From contig WOGZ01000051.1 in NCBI GenBank assembly GCA_009733775.1, positions 1 to 64,000 of the forward strand: a DNA stretch of 64,000 bases, read 5' to 3'. This DNA is from Alectoria sarmentosa (lineage: Eukaryota; Ascomycota; Lecanoromycetes; Lecanorales; Parmeliaceae). The notes under the pieces are model-generated. The model was not told the DNA's origin, did not search any database, and saw only the letters and a list, made by a program, of their open reading frames with translations. Numbering within the stretch: position 1 is the stretch's first letter; each line of letters starts with the position of its first letter. Below are positions 1 to 13,200 of the stretch, piece by piece. Made by a program: the position numbers and the translations under genes.

Positions 1-200
1 GCGTACCCTACTCAGCCCTACCGCCTACTCAGCCCTACCGGCCCTAGCGTGGTCCAGGGACCTACATATAGGCCTCCCTCCCTCATACATAGCTCCCTAG
101 ACTTATTATCCTCGTTACATACACCCATATGACCTCAGACTCTATGCTGGTCCTGACATGAACTAGTTAAATAGCACCTAAACTAGGCGGCGTAATGTAC
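1..200. other. Left edge with short direct repeat, no gene
   Basis: GC-moderate DNA carrying two close copies of a CTACTCAGCCCTACCG-like word within the first 42 bases. The CCCTA words are not a telomeric CCCTAA array. No coding potential is visible. Confidence 0.5.
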
Positions 201-1340
201 AGATATCTTAGCATAGAAATAGATTTTTTAAATTTAAATTATATTATACACGTGTTTATATGTTGAATATAATCAATAAATCTTTCTTTGAAAATTCTAT
301 CGTGATTTAATTTTAAAAGCTTTCTCTTTTATATATAATATAATCAATTTATTAATGTTTTTAAAAAAACAATGTTAAATAATTAATTTATATTATATAT
401 AATTAATTTATATTATATATAATTAATTTATATTATATATAATAAATTTAATTATATTATAATCGTTTTAATTTATTAATTTTAACAATTTTAAAAAGTT
501 TATTTTTAATAAAAATATAAATACGTATCGTATTTTTTTTTCTTAAAAATTATATACGTTAAAATTATTAAAAGCTTTATTTTATTAATTAATAAATTTA
601 TTATCGAGAATCGTTTTTTAAAAACGAGTTTTTTTTTAAATTATATAATAATCGAATTTCGCAGTCGAAAAAAGTTAAATTTAATTGTTTTATTTTTCGT
701 TATTATAAATTTACAAATAATGTTTTAATTTTTAATTTAAATTTTGGATTCAATTATTAATTTTAAAGTGAAAAACGATATTTAATTTGCGTTTCATTTT
801 TTATTAAAAATAGATTTTTAATTAAAAAGCATTTATGAGAACGAAATTACGATTTATTAAAATATTATTAAATATATTATATTTTAAAGCGATTTTTTAT
901 AAAATAAATTTAATAATTATATTATATTAATTTTTTTAATTGTGAAAAAATATAAGTTTTTTTTTTTAATTTAAAATGTTAAAAAAATATTAATAATATT
1001 AAACGAAATATTATTAAAAAAAGATTATTTAAAAACTAAATTGAAACAGGTTTATGAATTGTGATAACAAGTTATTAAAATTAAGACTTTTTTATTTCGA
1101 AAAGAAATTTATAAAATTATATTATTATTTAATGATTTTTCTGAGAGAAAGTTATAATATTGAAAAAGATTTTCTTTTTCTTTTCTTTTTTTTTCTTTTC
1201 TTTTTAAATTAATTTAATAAATATATAAAATATTTTATAATCATTATCGATTTCGATAAACAATTAATTTTTCGAGAAAAAAAAGTAATAGATTATCTTT
1301 CGATTTAAATCAAAGAAGGGTTTGGAAATTGATAAAATGC
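201..1340. repeat. AT-rich, gene-free block (probably RIP-degraded)
   Basis: About 1.1 kb made almost only of A and T with long poly-A and poly-T runs and no open frame worth calling. It contains three perfect, adjacent copies of a 20-bp unit (381-400, 401-420, 421-440). The composition changes sharply near 1340-1390 to ordinary GC content. In Pezizomycotina such blocks usually are old transposon copies mutated C to T by RIP. No transposon domain survives here to prove it, so the origin is inference. Confidence 0.7.
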
Positions 1341-3404
1341 TTAGTCGGATTTTACACTTAGTAATCGCGTATTTCTTCCAAATCTATTTAGTTCGGTAGG
1401 AGCCCTTCGCGAACCCTCGGAGGGCCAGGGGATCTCCCTTTGAGCATAGACTGTCTGCCTCCCACAGGAGCCACAAAGCTTCCCACCACTGGGAAGCCCG
1501 CGCCCCCAGCACAAGTTTTGAATATGTGAAGCAACTGTTGAAACGTCACCACACTCGTTGTTCGGATGTCTATATCATTCCATGCATATCTCTTTCATCC
1601 GATGTTTGCTAGCTATGTCCTTTGTTAGCCATGTGGTCTTATACCCATGGGCGCACTCCATTAGATGATACATGCTTTATCATTCATCCATTACACCAGT
1701 TGAGATTCGTGACATCAAGGCCACACCCACCATGCCAAGCCCATATCAGGTCGGCGGCAGCCGTCGTTACGCATAGGAGGCGTTGTAAGTCTGGACGGGG
1801 GACTGCCCCTATCCAAGTTGGGCTGAAATGGGCGAGAAGATGGAGCCACCACTGGAGCCTAGATATTTTTCACACAAAAGCGCTGCACTGATCTGGACGC
1901 TTGCATTCTTTGGAAGATTACTTTGCGTGACGACAAAGATTTTTGGTAGGTGGTGCGACTGCGGAAGCAATATTCGCCGCCTGGATGGGCAGGTTCCTTG
2001 ATGTATGGTACGACTTCTTTTTGGGACTGCGTGAGTTGGGAAAATGGGGAAGGTCATATGTAGAGTACTTGAATTCGAACTGGATGTTCGCCGGGCCTAA
2101 TTTCATTGGGAAAGATGGGGGCAATTTATAATGCATGAGCTTTTGCGTTAAATGCTTTACTCTCGATGAACGATCCCGGCAGTGCTTTTGCTAACCCTGA
2201 TTATATTTTCAACTCCCTTACACATTTGACCTGCGGTACACATTACCGGACATATTTGGACGACTCCCAAGGATAGGATACGAGCCATGGACATCAGTTT
2301 CGCTACCTCTTGAACCTGGTAAAGCGGCGAGCACGTCGATACCTAGGCTTGGGAGCCGTCTCCGACTACAAACCATATCGTCTCTATCTTCGAGACTCGT
2401 CCCTTGGGTTTTCATTTCAGACACGCTTCACAGGAATTGAGAACGACTGAAGCCTTCAAGCCTGGATTTGCATACTGGAATCAATAAAAACCAGCTTTCT
2501 TGGATTTCTCGGCGGACATACCGGCATGGTACGCGGGGGGTCTGAAAGCTCTCGTATCAAGAAGGGGAGAGCATGCACGCTCGCAAACGAATTTCATAAG
2601 TCCAATGAGAGATCAGCTAAATTTTGTCGTAAAACGAATGCCGGTCCATGGAAAAAGCATGAAAATGATCCACTTGAAGCAGTTACATAGGAAAAGAACT
2701 TAGCTGGCTAAGCAGATAGCATATTTCCTCCTGTTACCTTCCAACTTACCCACTATTATACTCGATTGAAGCAAATAAGCTTCTCTTCCCCTTTCTTCTT
2801 AGTTCTGAAATTGTGTAGATGGGTCCAGAGCCGCAGGCCACCGTTTTGATATCCATCTTCAAAGTTTCTGCACCCTCTATCATCCTGAATATGCTGCTGT
2901 AAGTAGAAATACTACCAGGCAACCCTTGCAACATTGTGTCGAGATCCATCTCACTACAACTGATTCCCTATAGCGAAGGACGTACGTCTAGCGATACCAC
3001 CTAGAGGGACGACCTTTGTCCCTTTTGTCAAACCACGTGAATTCTTATAGAGATTTCTGTACTTGTTTGGCGCTCGGGTAGACTGTAGCGTGTAAAGAAC
3101 TCATCTTCACTGCATCCTGGCTGTACGGAGACCTTTCACACAAGTCTACTTCGACGTCTTAGAAGACGTGCACGGCGTCACGATACCTATTTGAACTTTA
3201 GCTTGTATCCTTCCTTCCTTCCTTCCTCCCTCTTTGTTGCACCTTTGCTGTCTCGACAACTTTTACACAAATTTCTCAACCTTGAGTTTCGTCAGAAGAG
3301 CTCTGCCACCTCGTGGAGTGTACTTGGTCATCAGCTTGATCGTATTTAGTTGCAGAGCAACAGCACAACACCAACAACACCTACAGCAGTACACGCCAGC
3401 CAAC
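1341..3404. other. Intergenic, no recognisable gene
   Basis: Ordinary base composition but only short open frames without recognisable domains, on either strand. A perfect 8-bp hairpin (stem 1478-1485 with 1490-1497, loop CCAC) and a CTTCC-rich stretch near 3210-3232, just upstream of the first gene, are the only structures seen. Confidence 0.5.
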
Positions 3405-4395
3405 ATGTCTGTTCCTACCCTTTCGAATGTGCCCCTTCTACCGCCCGTGAATTTATCCTCCTCCATTCCCCTCAATCAGTCTCTCCGCCAGATCATGGCC
3501 GATGCTCACGAAGACATCCGCATATCTCGACAATCATGGTGGCGTTTCGGCTTGCCCACCGGCGTCGGTCCCTTCGTCACGACATACCCATGCGAAGACC
3601 GCATTCTCAACGACATCAAAGACATCACAGCAGGCCGAAAGCGACCAGTCAAGCCCTATCTAACGATCATCAATGCCGCCGAGACTCTGTGCTCGGCACA
3701 TCACGCTCCCATTAGGGACATGAGCCTCGAACGGAGTCAGGCGCTTCATCGACTCCAGTTGCTCCAGTCGGGTCCGGGAAACCACATTTTCTGGTCGGAC
3801 ATCGCCTTCAAAGTAAGTGCTGTACTCGGTGTTCTGTGGGAAATTGCAATTTAGCTAAGACTGTAACGTCAATTAGATTTTCAATGACCTCGATGTCGGG
3901 CTCTTCGAAGGAAGGCTGACTGGAAATGTTTTTGTGACGTGGTACGTCCAGCCTGACCGTAACCGCCCCGAAACTCGGAACACTGCATTTACGACCGCGT
4001 ATGCGACCAACGGGCCCGGAGGCTTCCACGATGGCATGCGTATTGGAATAGCGTTGAACGGTTTGCGCTTGCTGCTGGACACAAGGGGCTCGGTGGAGAA
4101 GATTGTGGAGACGCTCGTGCATGAAATGATTGTGAGTCAAAAGCAAATGGTTGTGAGAGTCTTGAAGATGGATGCTGATTGATCGGGTTAGCATGCTTAT
4201 TTCTACCTCCTGGCCGATACAGACCAGGAAAACGACTCTCACGGGCCCCTTTTCCAAAAGTGCCTTCAAGCGGTGGACCGAACCCTGCGGCAGTACACAG
4301 GGTTCTCCACCGCCCTCTATTCGGTGTGGACTCCCCACTGTGTCTGTGGTGTGGCCTGTCGCAATTGCGCGGCTTCTTTCAAGGTACAGATGTGA
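3405..4395 (+). CDS. SprT-like zinc metalloprotease family protein
   Basis: Three exons, join 3405-3812, 3877-4131, 4192-4395, all in frame, giving 288 residues. The signature VETLVHEMIHAYF spans the second intron and contains the HExxH zinc-binding motif of SprT/Spartan-type proteases. Spartan members digest DNA-protein crosslinks during replication, but many fungal SprT-like proteins have no assigned substrate. The C-terminal exon ends with a cysteine cluster (HCVCGVACRNC) that could form the zinc ribbon common in this family. The first half (about 1-130) shows no known domain. The ATG is the first after a CA-rich leader and matches the A at -3 preference. Introns are 64 and 60 nt with GTAAGT and GTGAGT donors. 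A further downstream exon after the GTACAG at 4384 cannot be excluded. Confidence 0.8.
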
Positions 4396-5157
4396 GCTGT
4401 ATGGCAGAATTTGATAGGTCGCTGCTGATCCAACGTGCGGACGCCATTGAGGATTGATGGAAAATGTACTTGTACGAGGGATCATAGATGCTTGCTGAAA
4501 TGGATACAACCTCAATTTGACCATTTCGTTCCCTGACTCCTGTGCTACCCGTCCCATCGGCCAAGCCAGCTTAGGTAGGATCCGACGAGACGCGTTGACG
4601 CTGTCAGCACCTTGATCTTGACTTCCCCCCAACTCCAAACAACGAGCTTTCTGTGCCCAAACTGAAAAGACTCGCTCTTCTCAGGATTGAGTCTATGCAA
4701 CAAGAAGGTTCTCGGTGTCTTCTACTTGATAACAGTGCTAGGTACTTCACTTAAACCGAGACTCAGGACCACCCTCCGCGAGCATGTCCGGCTTGGAGAG
4801 TCAAAACGGTCTGACAATCAAACCGGCTCCGGTCTTACCCGTGGACACCAAGACGACGCGTCCAATCAGGCAACTTGGTCCACGTATAGAATCGCAGGCA
4901 GCAAGAATTTTGACCCTCTCCATCATGCTTCGTTGTTCTTTCCCTGACGGGCTCATGTAAGGTAAAGTATCCTTTACGCGCCTGCTCGGGGCTCGGCTGA
5001 ATTTCTTCCCGGCGAAGTTTAATCGTCCGAACTTTTCCTCCCGAAGTATGTTTACAAAAACCCTCACTTGCCCCCGACTTCTTCCAACGTCCTGCAAAAC
5101 GATTTTTCCTCTACACCTAATCTGTAACTCGACATCACCTCCAGCTCCACCATCAAC
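4396..5157. other. Intergenic region before the MAPEG gene
   Basis: No convincing gene. The last 100 bases before 5158 are pyrimidine-rich with CCACC-like words, typical of a fungal promoter and leader of the downstream gene. Confidence 0.45.
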
Positions 5158-5822
5158 ATGCCTCTCACCCTCACCGTGCCCCAGGAATACGGGTACCTAC
5201 TCCCCCCACCCCCTCCCCGGATCCCCTTACAACTACCCCCCTCCACCCAATCTTCCCTCCTTGTACGACTCTAGCCTAACACCTCTCTTCACCTCATAGC
5301 TACGTCCTCGCCACCGCCACGCTAACCACCGTCGTCGCGTGGTACCACACCATCAACGTCGGGCCCTACCGCCGCGCCGCCAAAGTCCCCTACCCAAACG
5401 CCTACGCCAGCGCCGCCGAGTGCAAGGAGAGCAAGGAGAAGTACCTCTTCAACTGCGCCCAGCGCGCCCATGGCAACTTCCTCGAGCACCAGCCGCAGAT
5501 GCTGGTCGGGTTGATGGTTGGGGGGTTGAGATGTAGGTGTATATGCGATTGGGCTCGGTCTTTATGGGACTGGGAGGAGATAGATGGGTGAGGAGGAGAT
5601 AGATGGGAATATGGCTAATACGTGGGTGGTGTGATAGATCCCGTTGTCAGTGCCTGCCTTGGTACGGCGTGGTGTGCCAGCCGGGTGCTTTATACGATTG
5701 GGTACTGCAGGAAGGATAAGAGTGATGGGAGTGGCAGGCGGCTTGGGGCCGCGGCCTCGTTTCTGGAGCTGGCGCTGATGATCATGAGTGGCATGACGGG
5801 GTATCAGATGATTATGGGCTAG
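5158..5822 (+). CDS. Microsomal glutathione S-transferase 3-like (MAPEG)
   Basis: Three exons, join 5158-5192, 5300-5532, 5638-5822, giving 150 residues, the usual length of MGST3-type MAPEG proteins. The hallmark FNCAQRAHGNFLEHQP lies after the first membrane segment and matches the FNCxQRxHxNxLE motif of the family. Four hydrophobic segments are visible: about 13-30, 75-92, 95-113 and 125-145. Family members sit in the endoplasmic reticulum or outer mitochondrial membrane and conjugate glutathione to lipophilic electrophiles or reduce lipid hydroperoxides. The short first exon (35 nt) with a 107-nt intron is a common arrangement in fungal MAPEG genes. It converges on the SNF2 gene to the right. 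Confidence 0.9.
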
Positions 5823-6446
5823 AAGGGGCCGGCGGTGACGCCGAAGGAAAACGCGGTGGAGGTGAGAGGAAGGAAGGAGGGCTGTAAGATATTGGAATTG
5901 CTGTGGCTGACGTAGCTTTGATACTCCTGTCCTATATATTCGCTGAGAGGCTTGATAGAAAACTTGTAATCACGATACTGCTCTCCCCCCTCATCAATTA
6001 TTCCTTGACTTCTCAAAATCATGGACCCGAGGGCGGTCTTGATGACTTTCGGCAAGAACAAAGCATGCCGGCCCGAAAATCACTCCCTGGCCCTCGTCAT
6101 CAACATCACAGTACCGCCGTCTTCGTCACCTCGCTGTCATCCACTCCAATGTACCGCAGATCCCTCACTACATGGATCAACGTTTGATCGGGCTTGTGAT
6201 TCTGGGGTTTGTGGTAAATTTGTAGGAACCAGCCTTCTTTCCCATCTTTATCGGATGGAAGCTGGTGAATGTCTTCACAGATTAGTATGTGATATCATCT
6301 TGTGGACGTCGGCAAGGCGCTTGAGGAAGAGATGTAGGATCCGCGTTCGGAGATCGTTCATAAACAGCGAGTTCTGTTAGGCCAGGTTTTGGTACCATCA
6401 TCATGGCACGTTAGAGAGCATTGTCCGGACGCGCTATTCATCTCAA
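5823..6446. other. Convergent 3' region between MAPEG and SNF2 genes
   Basis: No separate gene is seen. On the minus strand an open stretch after a CTAACAG acceptor near 6375 could be an extra 3' exon of the SNF2 gene, but the gene already ends in frame at 6447. Confidence 0.4.
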
Positions 6447-9400
6447 TCAGTAAAAGCCGTTACTGCCTTCGTAGTTGTTACTCACCTCGATCCAATCATT
6501 GTGACCTCTGGCCAGAGAAAATGCTTGCTCGGCTAAATTCCTCTTCTTCGACTGCTGATGACGAATGCTCTGTGGGAATGTCAGCCTCTCTGAATCAGGT
6601 ATGAAATTGAGATGTTGATGTTAGCGTACCTCCTCTAGTGTATTATTCACGATATAGCGAACAGTCGTGACCTCCTTTGTCTGACCAATCCTATGCACGC
6701 GGTCGAGAGCCTGGTCCTCGACCATGGGGTTCCATTGCGGCTCCATCAGGAAGACATGGTTTGCAGCCGTCAAATTCAACCTAAATTTGTCAGTGGGAAG
6801 GTGTTTGAGGAGATAAAGACGTTTCACGTACCCGGTCGAACCGCAGCGTAGCGAAATGAGGATGGTACGAACACGAGGATCCTCGACGAAGCTTTCGAGG
6901 GCCAATTGTCTTTGCTTGGTAGGGGTTGTACCATCAACACGAGTGTAGGGTAAGTGAACTTGGTCCAGTGCCATTCCGGCAAGATCCAAAGTGGTAGTCC
7001 AGAACGAGAAGACGATGCTGGTAGACATGTGAGAAATGTAACCCTCTGCCGATTGGGGCATTTACCTCTTGTCCGTCTCTGGTAAGGCCAAAAGGTCTTC
7101 CTGGAGTGCCCTCATTTTCACCGGTAATCGGGAGTTGGGTTGAACTGCCGGAAGGCCGGATGGGCCAGATGGGCTGGATGAGTACACCGTAAAAAGCTCA
7201 CACGAGCCCTGATGTTGGCATCTTCCATCGCTGGGGCACCTCACGATTTCGGAGAGGGTGAAGCAAGAAGCACAGATGAGTTCACCGCATGTACTTATTC
7301 GTGTCTTGGACGACTCGAAGCCCTCCATGCTGCTACCCATTTGCGACTCATTGTTCTCGTCCGCTTTTGACAAATCTCTATTGCATTTGCAACACGCGGC
7401 GGCCCCAGCGGATATCATTCCGTCAAAAAGCTCTTGCATCACGGTGATCTGAGTCTCGGGTGCTCCTATATCGCCTCGGTAATACGTACCGAGATTACAT
7501 ATCTGTCGAAGTGAATTGATTTTGGTTAGTATATTAGAGTACGATCCAAGGCTGGCCTGCCCGGCTTGTTGTTCAAGGAACCCTGTGACACGAACATTGA
7601 TGCTGTTGTAATGAGCAGCCTCCTCGGCATCGAAGTCTATTTTGTGTATATTGTCTATTCGACTCGGTAGGGCTATTGCCTGTTTGGATCGGCGAAGACA
7701 TAATGGCGCAAGCATGCTTCTCAAGTCTGAATTGGCTGCACTACGTCTCAACATGGTCGTAAGTGATCTCATGTCATGATCTGGGTAGACTCTGAGAAAG
7801 CCGAGTAAGCTGGCGAGGTCTTCCCATCGATTTTGTAAAGGGGTGCCGGATACAGCCCAGCGTAAATCTCCTCGAAGAGCGCAGACAGCTTTCGCCTTCA
7901 AGGTGGTGTCTACGCGGATCTCATGGGCTAGATAGCTTGCGTCAGCTTGCTCAATGAATTGAAGAAACAGTGGCTTGCCTTCGTCCAAGACGATCCGCCG
8001 CCAATTGATGGAAAAAAGGGGCCGAGTTCCCTTGTCGAGGCTCTTCCATTCGGTAGCAACTACATCATAAGTTGTAATTACTATGTCGTGCGCAAGCATC
8101 GAGGTTTTATTTTCCGAACGCTTTGGTCCGTGGTAAAGCCACCAGCGAAGGGTCCCTGGACGAAGATGTCTCCTCAACTCCTCTTCCCATGTTCGAAGCA
8201 GGGACGGTGGCACAACTAGAAGTGTAGGGACTCCTTCTGACGAGGCCATATTATAATGCGGCCAATCCGTTGCCACTAAGCTGATTATGCTCAGTGATTT
8301 GCCTAGTCCCATTGAGTCCGCAAGGATTCCTCCTCGGACTTCCACCGGACGGAAGTCACAGACCTCTCCTGTTGCTGTGTTCAAATACCTTGAACTTGAT
8401 TAGCTTCCTCTGTAGAGATCAATGGACGGAACTAGGTGAGCGTCTACTTAGTAATGCCCTCGCTCTCATTAAAAAGGGTTCTCCACTGTTCTTTCCGTTT
8501 GTTGAGAGGCTGCATTACCCGTTCCCTCATCAGCATGAACGACAAAGCTCGCTTTTGATGACTAGTCTTGATCAGCAACGGAATTCAGCGTTGCCATCAA
8601 ACTTTGTAATGTCGCCACAGTCGAGGGACCTACCTATAGAGAGAAGACTTCACGGCAGCTGACGCCTCCGTCTCTGGGTAAAGGTCCTCAGTCTCGAGCA
8701 TGGCAGATGGATCGGCCCCTCGTGCTATCGTCTCCACCTGGGGAAGCGATAGATCCACTTGGAGCTGAAAGGTCATCTGTGGATCCTCATCTCTCCCTGC
8801 GAGGCTTTGAGGGTTACAGTACAGGACGTTACGATCGCAACGCAAGGGAGATTGGAGATATTCCGAGCATTGTGAAAGAAAATCGCCAGTCGACTCAAAC
8901 ATATGCATGGAGCCATACAAGATTATAGAAAGGGTTGGAGATTGAGCTTGTAGTCGTTCGGACTTTCGGCCTCTGTTTCTTGATTGCCTGGGATTATCAT
9001 GTCGTGAAGTGGGGGGGACGAAAAGTGCTTGCAATTCAATGCTCTCTCCATTCTGCAGAACTCGAACTAACTTGGAGTAACGGGGATTGAGGTTGCCGAC
9101 AATCGTTCCACATGATCTTTGGAGTTGTAGAGCTTCGAACCCTGTATCCATGTAGACTGGAAAGCTAGCGGTGTCCAAAGAGTCGGAGTTGAATTGGTGC
9201 ACAGGAATGTTATCGAGCTGGCCATATTTTTTAGTCATGTTCTACCAGTGACATATTGGCCATTCTCAAAGTACAGGAGACCTACCATGCCGAAGCACAC
9301 CTGGTCGTCAGGGTCTCTGTTAGAGAGCCCATCGTGGAAGTCGAACGGAGTTCCAGCAGTATCAGACAAAGCCGAGGGCGGGTGACTTATATTGATTTCA

Positions 9401-9819
9401 GGCGTTGTTGTACTCGGATGATCCAATTGTGTGTAGTGTGCGAAGTGATAGTCAACAGTCAAGCGATGGTGCGTTTCGTAGGTCGAGATGGATGGGTTGA
9501 TGCTTCCCGCTTTGGTGGCTTCCTCTTGCTCAAGCTTGAACCTCGGCGGCGCTTGAATGCAGACGCCGGAATACCGACCTTGATCAAGTCCATCAGGTTT
9601 ACCAGTATGGAAAGGGTCAAACGATGTAATTCGGGATTCAAAGGTGTGCTCTAAGCGAATTCTTTTGCGCGGCTGACGGTCGTGCTCCCTGCCATCCATC
9701 CTCTGAAGCTCATGCGTGTGTTTTGACGGCAGGCCTGCGATATATAGATCGTTGAAACAGGCACATTCCGGAGACAAACCATTTGACTCTGTAACGTCAT
9801 ATGTTGTAAAGAGCTTCAA
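6447..9819 (-). CDS. SNF2-family DNA-dependent ATPase with degenerate RING (RAD5/RAD16/HLTF type)
   Basis: Eight exons on the minus strand: 9819-9286, 9217-8634, 8561-8448, 8388-7979, 7927-7066, 7017-6832, 6780-6630, 6569-6447. They join in frame to 987 residues. The order is an unrecognised N-terminus with a basic patch, then Walker A (GGILADSMGLGKS, about 425-437), DEAH box (about 547), GTPLQNRWEDL, a cysteine-rich insert (about 750-805), and the helicase C-lobe ending in DQALDRVHRIGQ (about 925). The insert has CCKCN and CGELICASC, so the RING histidine position holds Glu. This layout matches RAD5/RAD16/HLTF-like translocases, nuclear proteins that remodel nucleosomes or assist DNA damage tolerance. 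The fourth intron starts with GC and splits the DEAH box. The C-terminal end is the least certain part: the GTGAGT before the stop could be a donor leading to another exon near 6375. Confidence 0.85.
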
Positions 9820-10224
9820 GAAAGCCTCGCTCCGTTTTCACTTGGCCACAATGTCAGCCTCAGACTCAGCCTCAGCCTCAGCCTCAGTTTGACGATTGGC
9901 TGGGAAGCGACCGGAAATGCCACCGCGCATAGTGTTGCCCCGAGGTTACGCCCTGCAGCAGTGACCACAGCCCCGCAACCTGCATGAGGCATACTTCACT
10001 CAGGGACTTGCTGTATTCATCTGAGAAGACCATGTTGAAGAAAAACTGATCGGGAGCTCCATGCAATCGCAAAACTTGAAGACGTACGCGAGCAATTCAT
10101 CACTTTCCAAGTTCAAGCTAACCAGCCAGACCTCTGCATCCAAATCCTTCCTTGTGGAGAACTTTACATCGATGGGTGCAGTCTTACTGGCTTGGGTTGA
10201 CTTCACACGCTCGTTGGGTTCGCG
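9820..10224. promoter_or_regulatory. Divergent promoter region, SNF2 / NACHT receptor
   Basis: 405 bp between two start codons pointing away from each other. Near the SNF2 start it holds a hexanucleotide run of TCAGCC units (about 9854-9888, one variant unit). No clear TATA box is seen. Confidence 0.45.
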
Positions 10225-13200
10225 ATGGCCTCAGTATCCACCATCACGCCACCTGTAGCATTCAATACCGCATTCGAACGTTTGAATGAGATCGTGAGTA
10301 AGGATGATGCGCGCTCTTTCAACTCGACTAGAATGGAGGATGTCTGGACAACGGCCAGGGACATTGAACGCCATCTCGAGTCACGTAGATCGCTTCGAGG
10401 TTTCCGACGCATTCAACCATTCTTGGCCGGCATTGAGCAGTATTCGAAAGTTGTGGAAGTCATTTGTAATGGTACACCATACATGCCATATTTATGGGTA
10501 AGTTGCCCTGCAGGAATACACCTAGCACGCTGACGCTGAACCCAGGCACCCATTAAACTTCTACTACAGGTCAGTAAGACCAACGTTTTCCTAATTTCTC
10601 TAAATTTATTGCAGATTGCTCAAGGACATATTGCAGCTCTAGAAAAGCTAATTGATGCATACGCTATGATTGGAGAGGCAATGCCGCGCTTTGATAGACT
10701 CTCAGCCGCATTCAAAGATGACCTGGAATTCCAGCAAGTAATGGGTCATTTCTATGAAGATATCTTGGAGTTTCACCGCCGAGCATACATGTTCTTTCGC
10801 CGTCGTGGTGAGTCAAGCATCCTCCCCAGCCGCTGTATTACACTGACGAACATTTTGTGTCGATCCAGCCTGGAAAATTGTATTTGATTCTTTGTGGAAG
10901 ACGTTCCATTTACGTTTTCAGGGGATTCTGGAGAACCTTAGAAAGCACCGGGACCTGATAGACGCTGAGGCCAATGCCATTGATATCGCCGAAGCAAAAG
11001 CGTGGAGGAGCACGCAGCTGGACCACATTAGACAATGGCGAGCGGACCGCGCCTATGATATAGACAAATCGGAGCGGGAAAGGCTGGCTTCACAGACGAG
11101 AGAGGCAGCGGCTTGGTTTGGCGCCAACGAAGGTCAGGAAGACGTCTTCGCAAAATTCTCCAGAGCATGCGACGGTTCGGAGAGTCACTGGATTTTCAAA
11201 GACTCCATTGTTTTATCGTGGCTTGGCCAAGGTGGTCGCGATAATCCAGTAGTTTGGCTAAATGGCAAGCCTGGGGCCGGTGAGTCTCTGCTTCCTTTCG
11301 CCGGTCTTTCAGACACTTAAGTTGCGGTCAAGCTTGGAGGTTGAGTCCCATAGACTTATCCTATCCAAATCGTCCTACATTATGTAAGTTTTTACTGACA
11401 TAAAACTAGGCAAAAGCGTCATATGTTCTAAGCTCGTTGAACATGTCCAGGAGAAAACGGACATGGCAGTTATATACTATTTCTGTCCTCATCATCAGGC
11501 TTCTCAGACGAGTGCATCCGAAGTTCTTCGCAGCTTTGCAACTCAGTTACTGACTGGGAATGCCAGTCTTGCACCATACATACTAGAGACGTTTGCGAAC
11601 AATGGTCAGAAGCCCACAAAGAAGAATCTGGGAATGATACTCGAGAAAATGATTACGTCGGTATCGTCGTTACGTATAATTGTCGACGGGCTCGATGAAT
11701 GTCTACAGGAGGACCAAGACGAGATCATACAAGACCTGCTCAGAATTAAAGGCCCCGCGTCAGGAGCATGTAAAATCCTTCTTTCGAGCAGGAAGGATCG
11801 ATCTGTATCCAGATGGTTACATTCAAAGCCAACTATCCGGCTAGATGACAACACCGATAACGTTAACTCGACAATTTCATCGTTCATTTATCCCCGACTT
11901 CAGTCTCTTCGTGATCATTTCAGCCCCGCCATCGTTGATGGTTTAGGAGATTCATTATTAGCTAAGGCGAATGGTTGTCTATTCTCTTCCGGTCCGGAAC
12001 CGTTCATTGACGTGTTTTAGGAATGTTTCTCTGGATAAGACTGGTAATGTTCACTTTGGCGGATTTGCATTTTGAGTCAGATGTACTCGAGGCTATGGAA
12101 ACGCTTCCCGAGGACCTAGAGGCTGTGTACATGCACCCTATGTCGGACCTCTCTGCCATCCTGCTAACTTCTTCCCAAGGTACGAGAGAATACTCTTACG
12201 CCTCTGCGGCGACGGGAAAAATATCAATCAGCGCACAACCATACGGATTCTGCAATGGATGCTAGTCGCCCGGCGTCCTTTGAAAAGATCCGAATTGGAG
12301 AGTGGAATCATTCTACACGGACAAGTATCAAAGATCACGACGTCGACCAGACCTCGAGGTGACGTGTTAAGTCTATGTTATCCCATACTTGAGGCGGAAG
12401 ATGACCCTGGAGGTCTCGTCAATTTTGTTCATTTCACCGCGCAAGAGTCAGTTTTCTCAAGATTCTTTGGTATTTAAAGTGTTTTGTTAAATTTTTTCCC
12501 CAGGTATCTACGAAACACTGACAGATTCTCTTTCCTGCAACCTCAACAAGCCCAGCTCACCGTATCACTATCATGCGTCCTCTACTTACAATCTAGCCTC
12601 ACTTTTGTAGATCCTCGAGTTGCGGAAGAGGAGAAAAGGTCAAATGTTACACTCTGTCTCCACGAGTTGCATTTGTACGCAATCGATCACTGGGTCGACC
12701 ATCTGCTGGCACTTTCAAAATCGCTAGGCTCTCATCCTGGGGGAAATGGATTAGAGCTTTTGGTGCGAGGTCTTGAACGACTGACTGATATGCACAAGGA
12801 GGTCGCTGCTTTGAGGGGCTCGAGTATCCGTAACGAGAGAGGATCGGATTCCACACAACGAGAGCACAGTTGGCAAACCCTGGAGGTTTCACCCGCCACT
12901 CGAAGCCTACTTGACAGGGCACTGGTCTACCGAGAGAGCGCCTCGGTAGACGAAAGTCAGCCGTACGTACCTCCTTGTAAGTGTCCGATACTCTCACATT
13001 CGAATTTGCGGAATACTGAGCCTCTCTGCAGCGAGCCCAGATGAACTCCTAGATCCCCCACTATTCCCTCGTATTCGTGGTCGATATCGGACCATTGTGG
13101 AGGAACTCATGGCAAGGGAGGAACCAACCGACAAGGCTTTATTTGACTTCAAAGTGCGCCAAAACTCTGGTGCCTTCCTCTGTCACAATCAAAATTGCCC

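Noticed and set aside
1..60. CCCTA-rich start as a telomere
   Set aside because: The words are CCCTAC and CCCTAG, irregularly spaced, not a CCCTAA array.
4801..5097. 98-codon minus-strand frame
   Set aside because: No domain, no splice partners, lies in the upstream region of the MAPEG gene.
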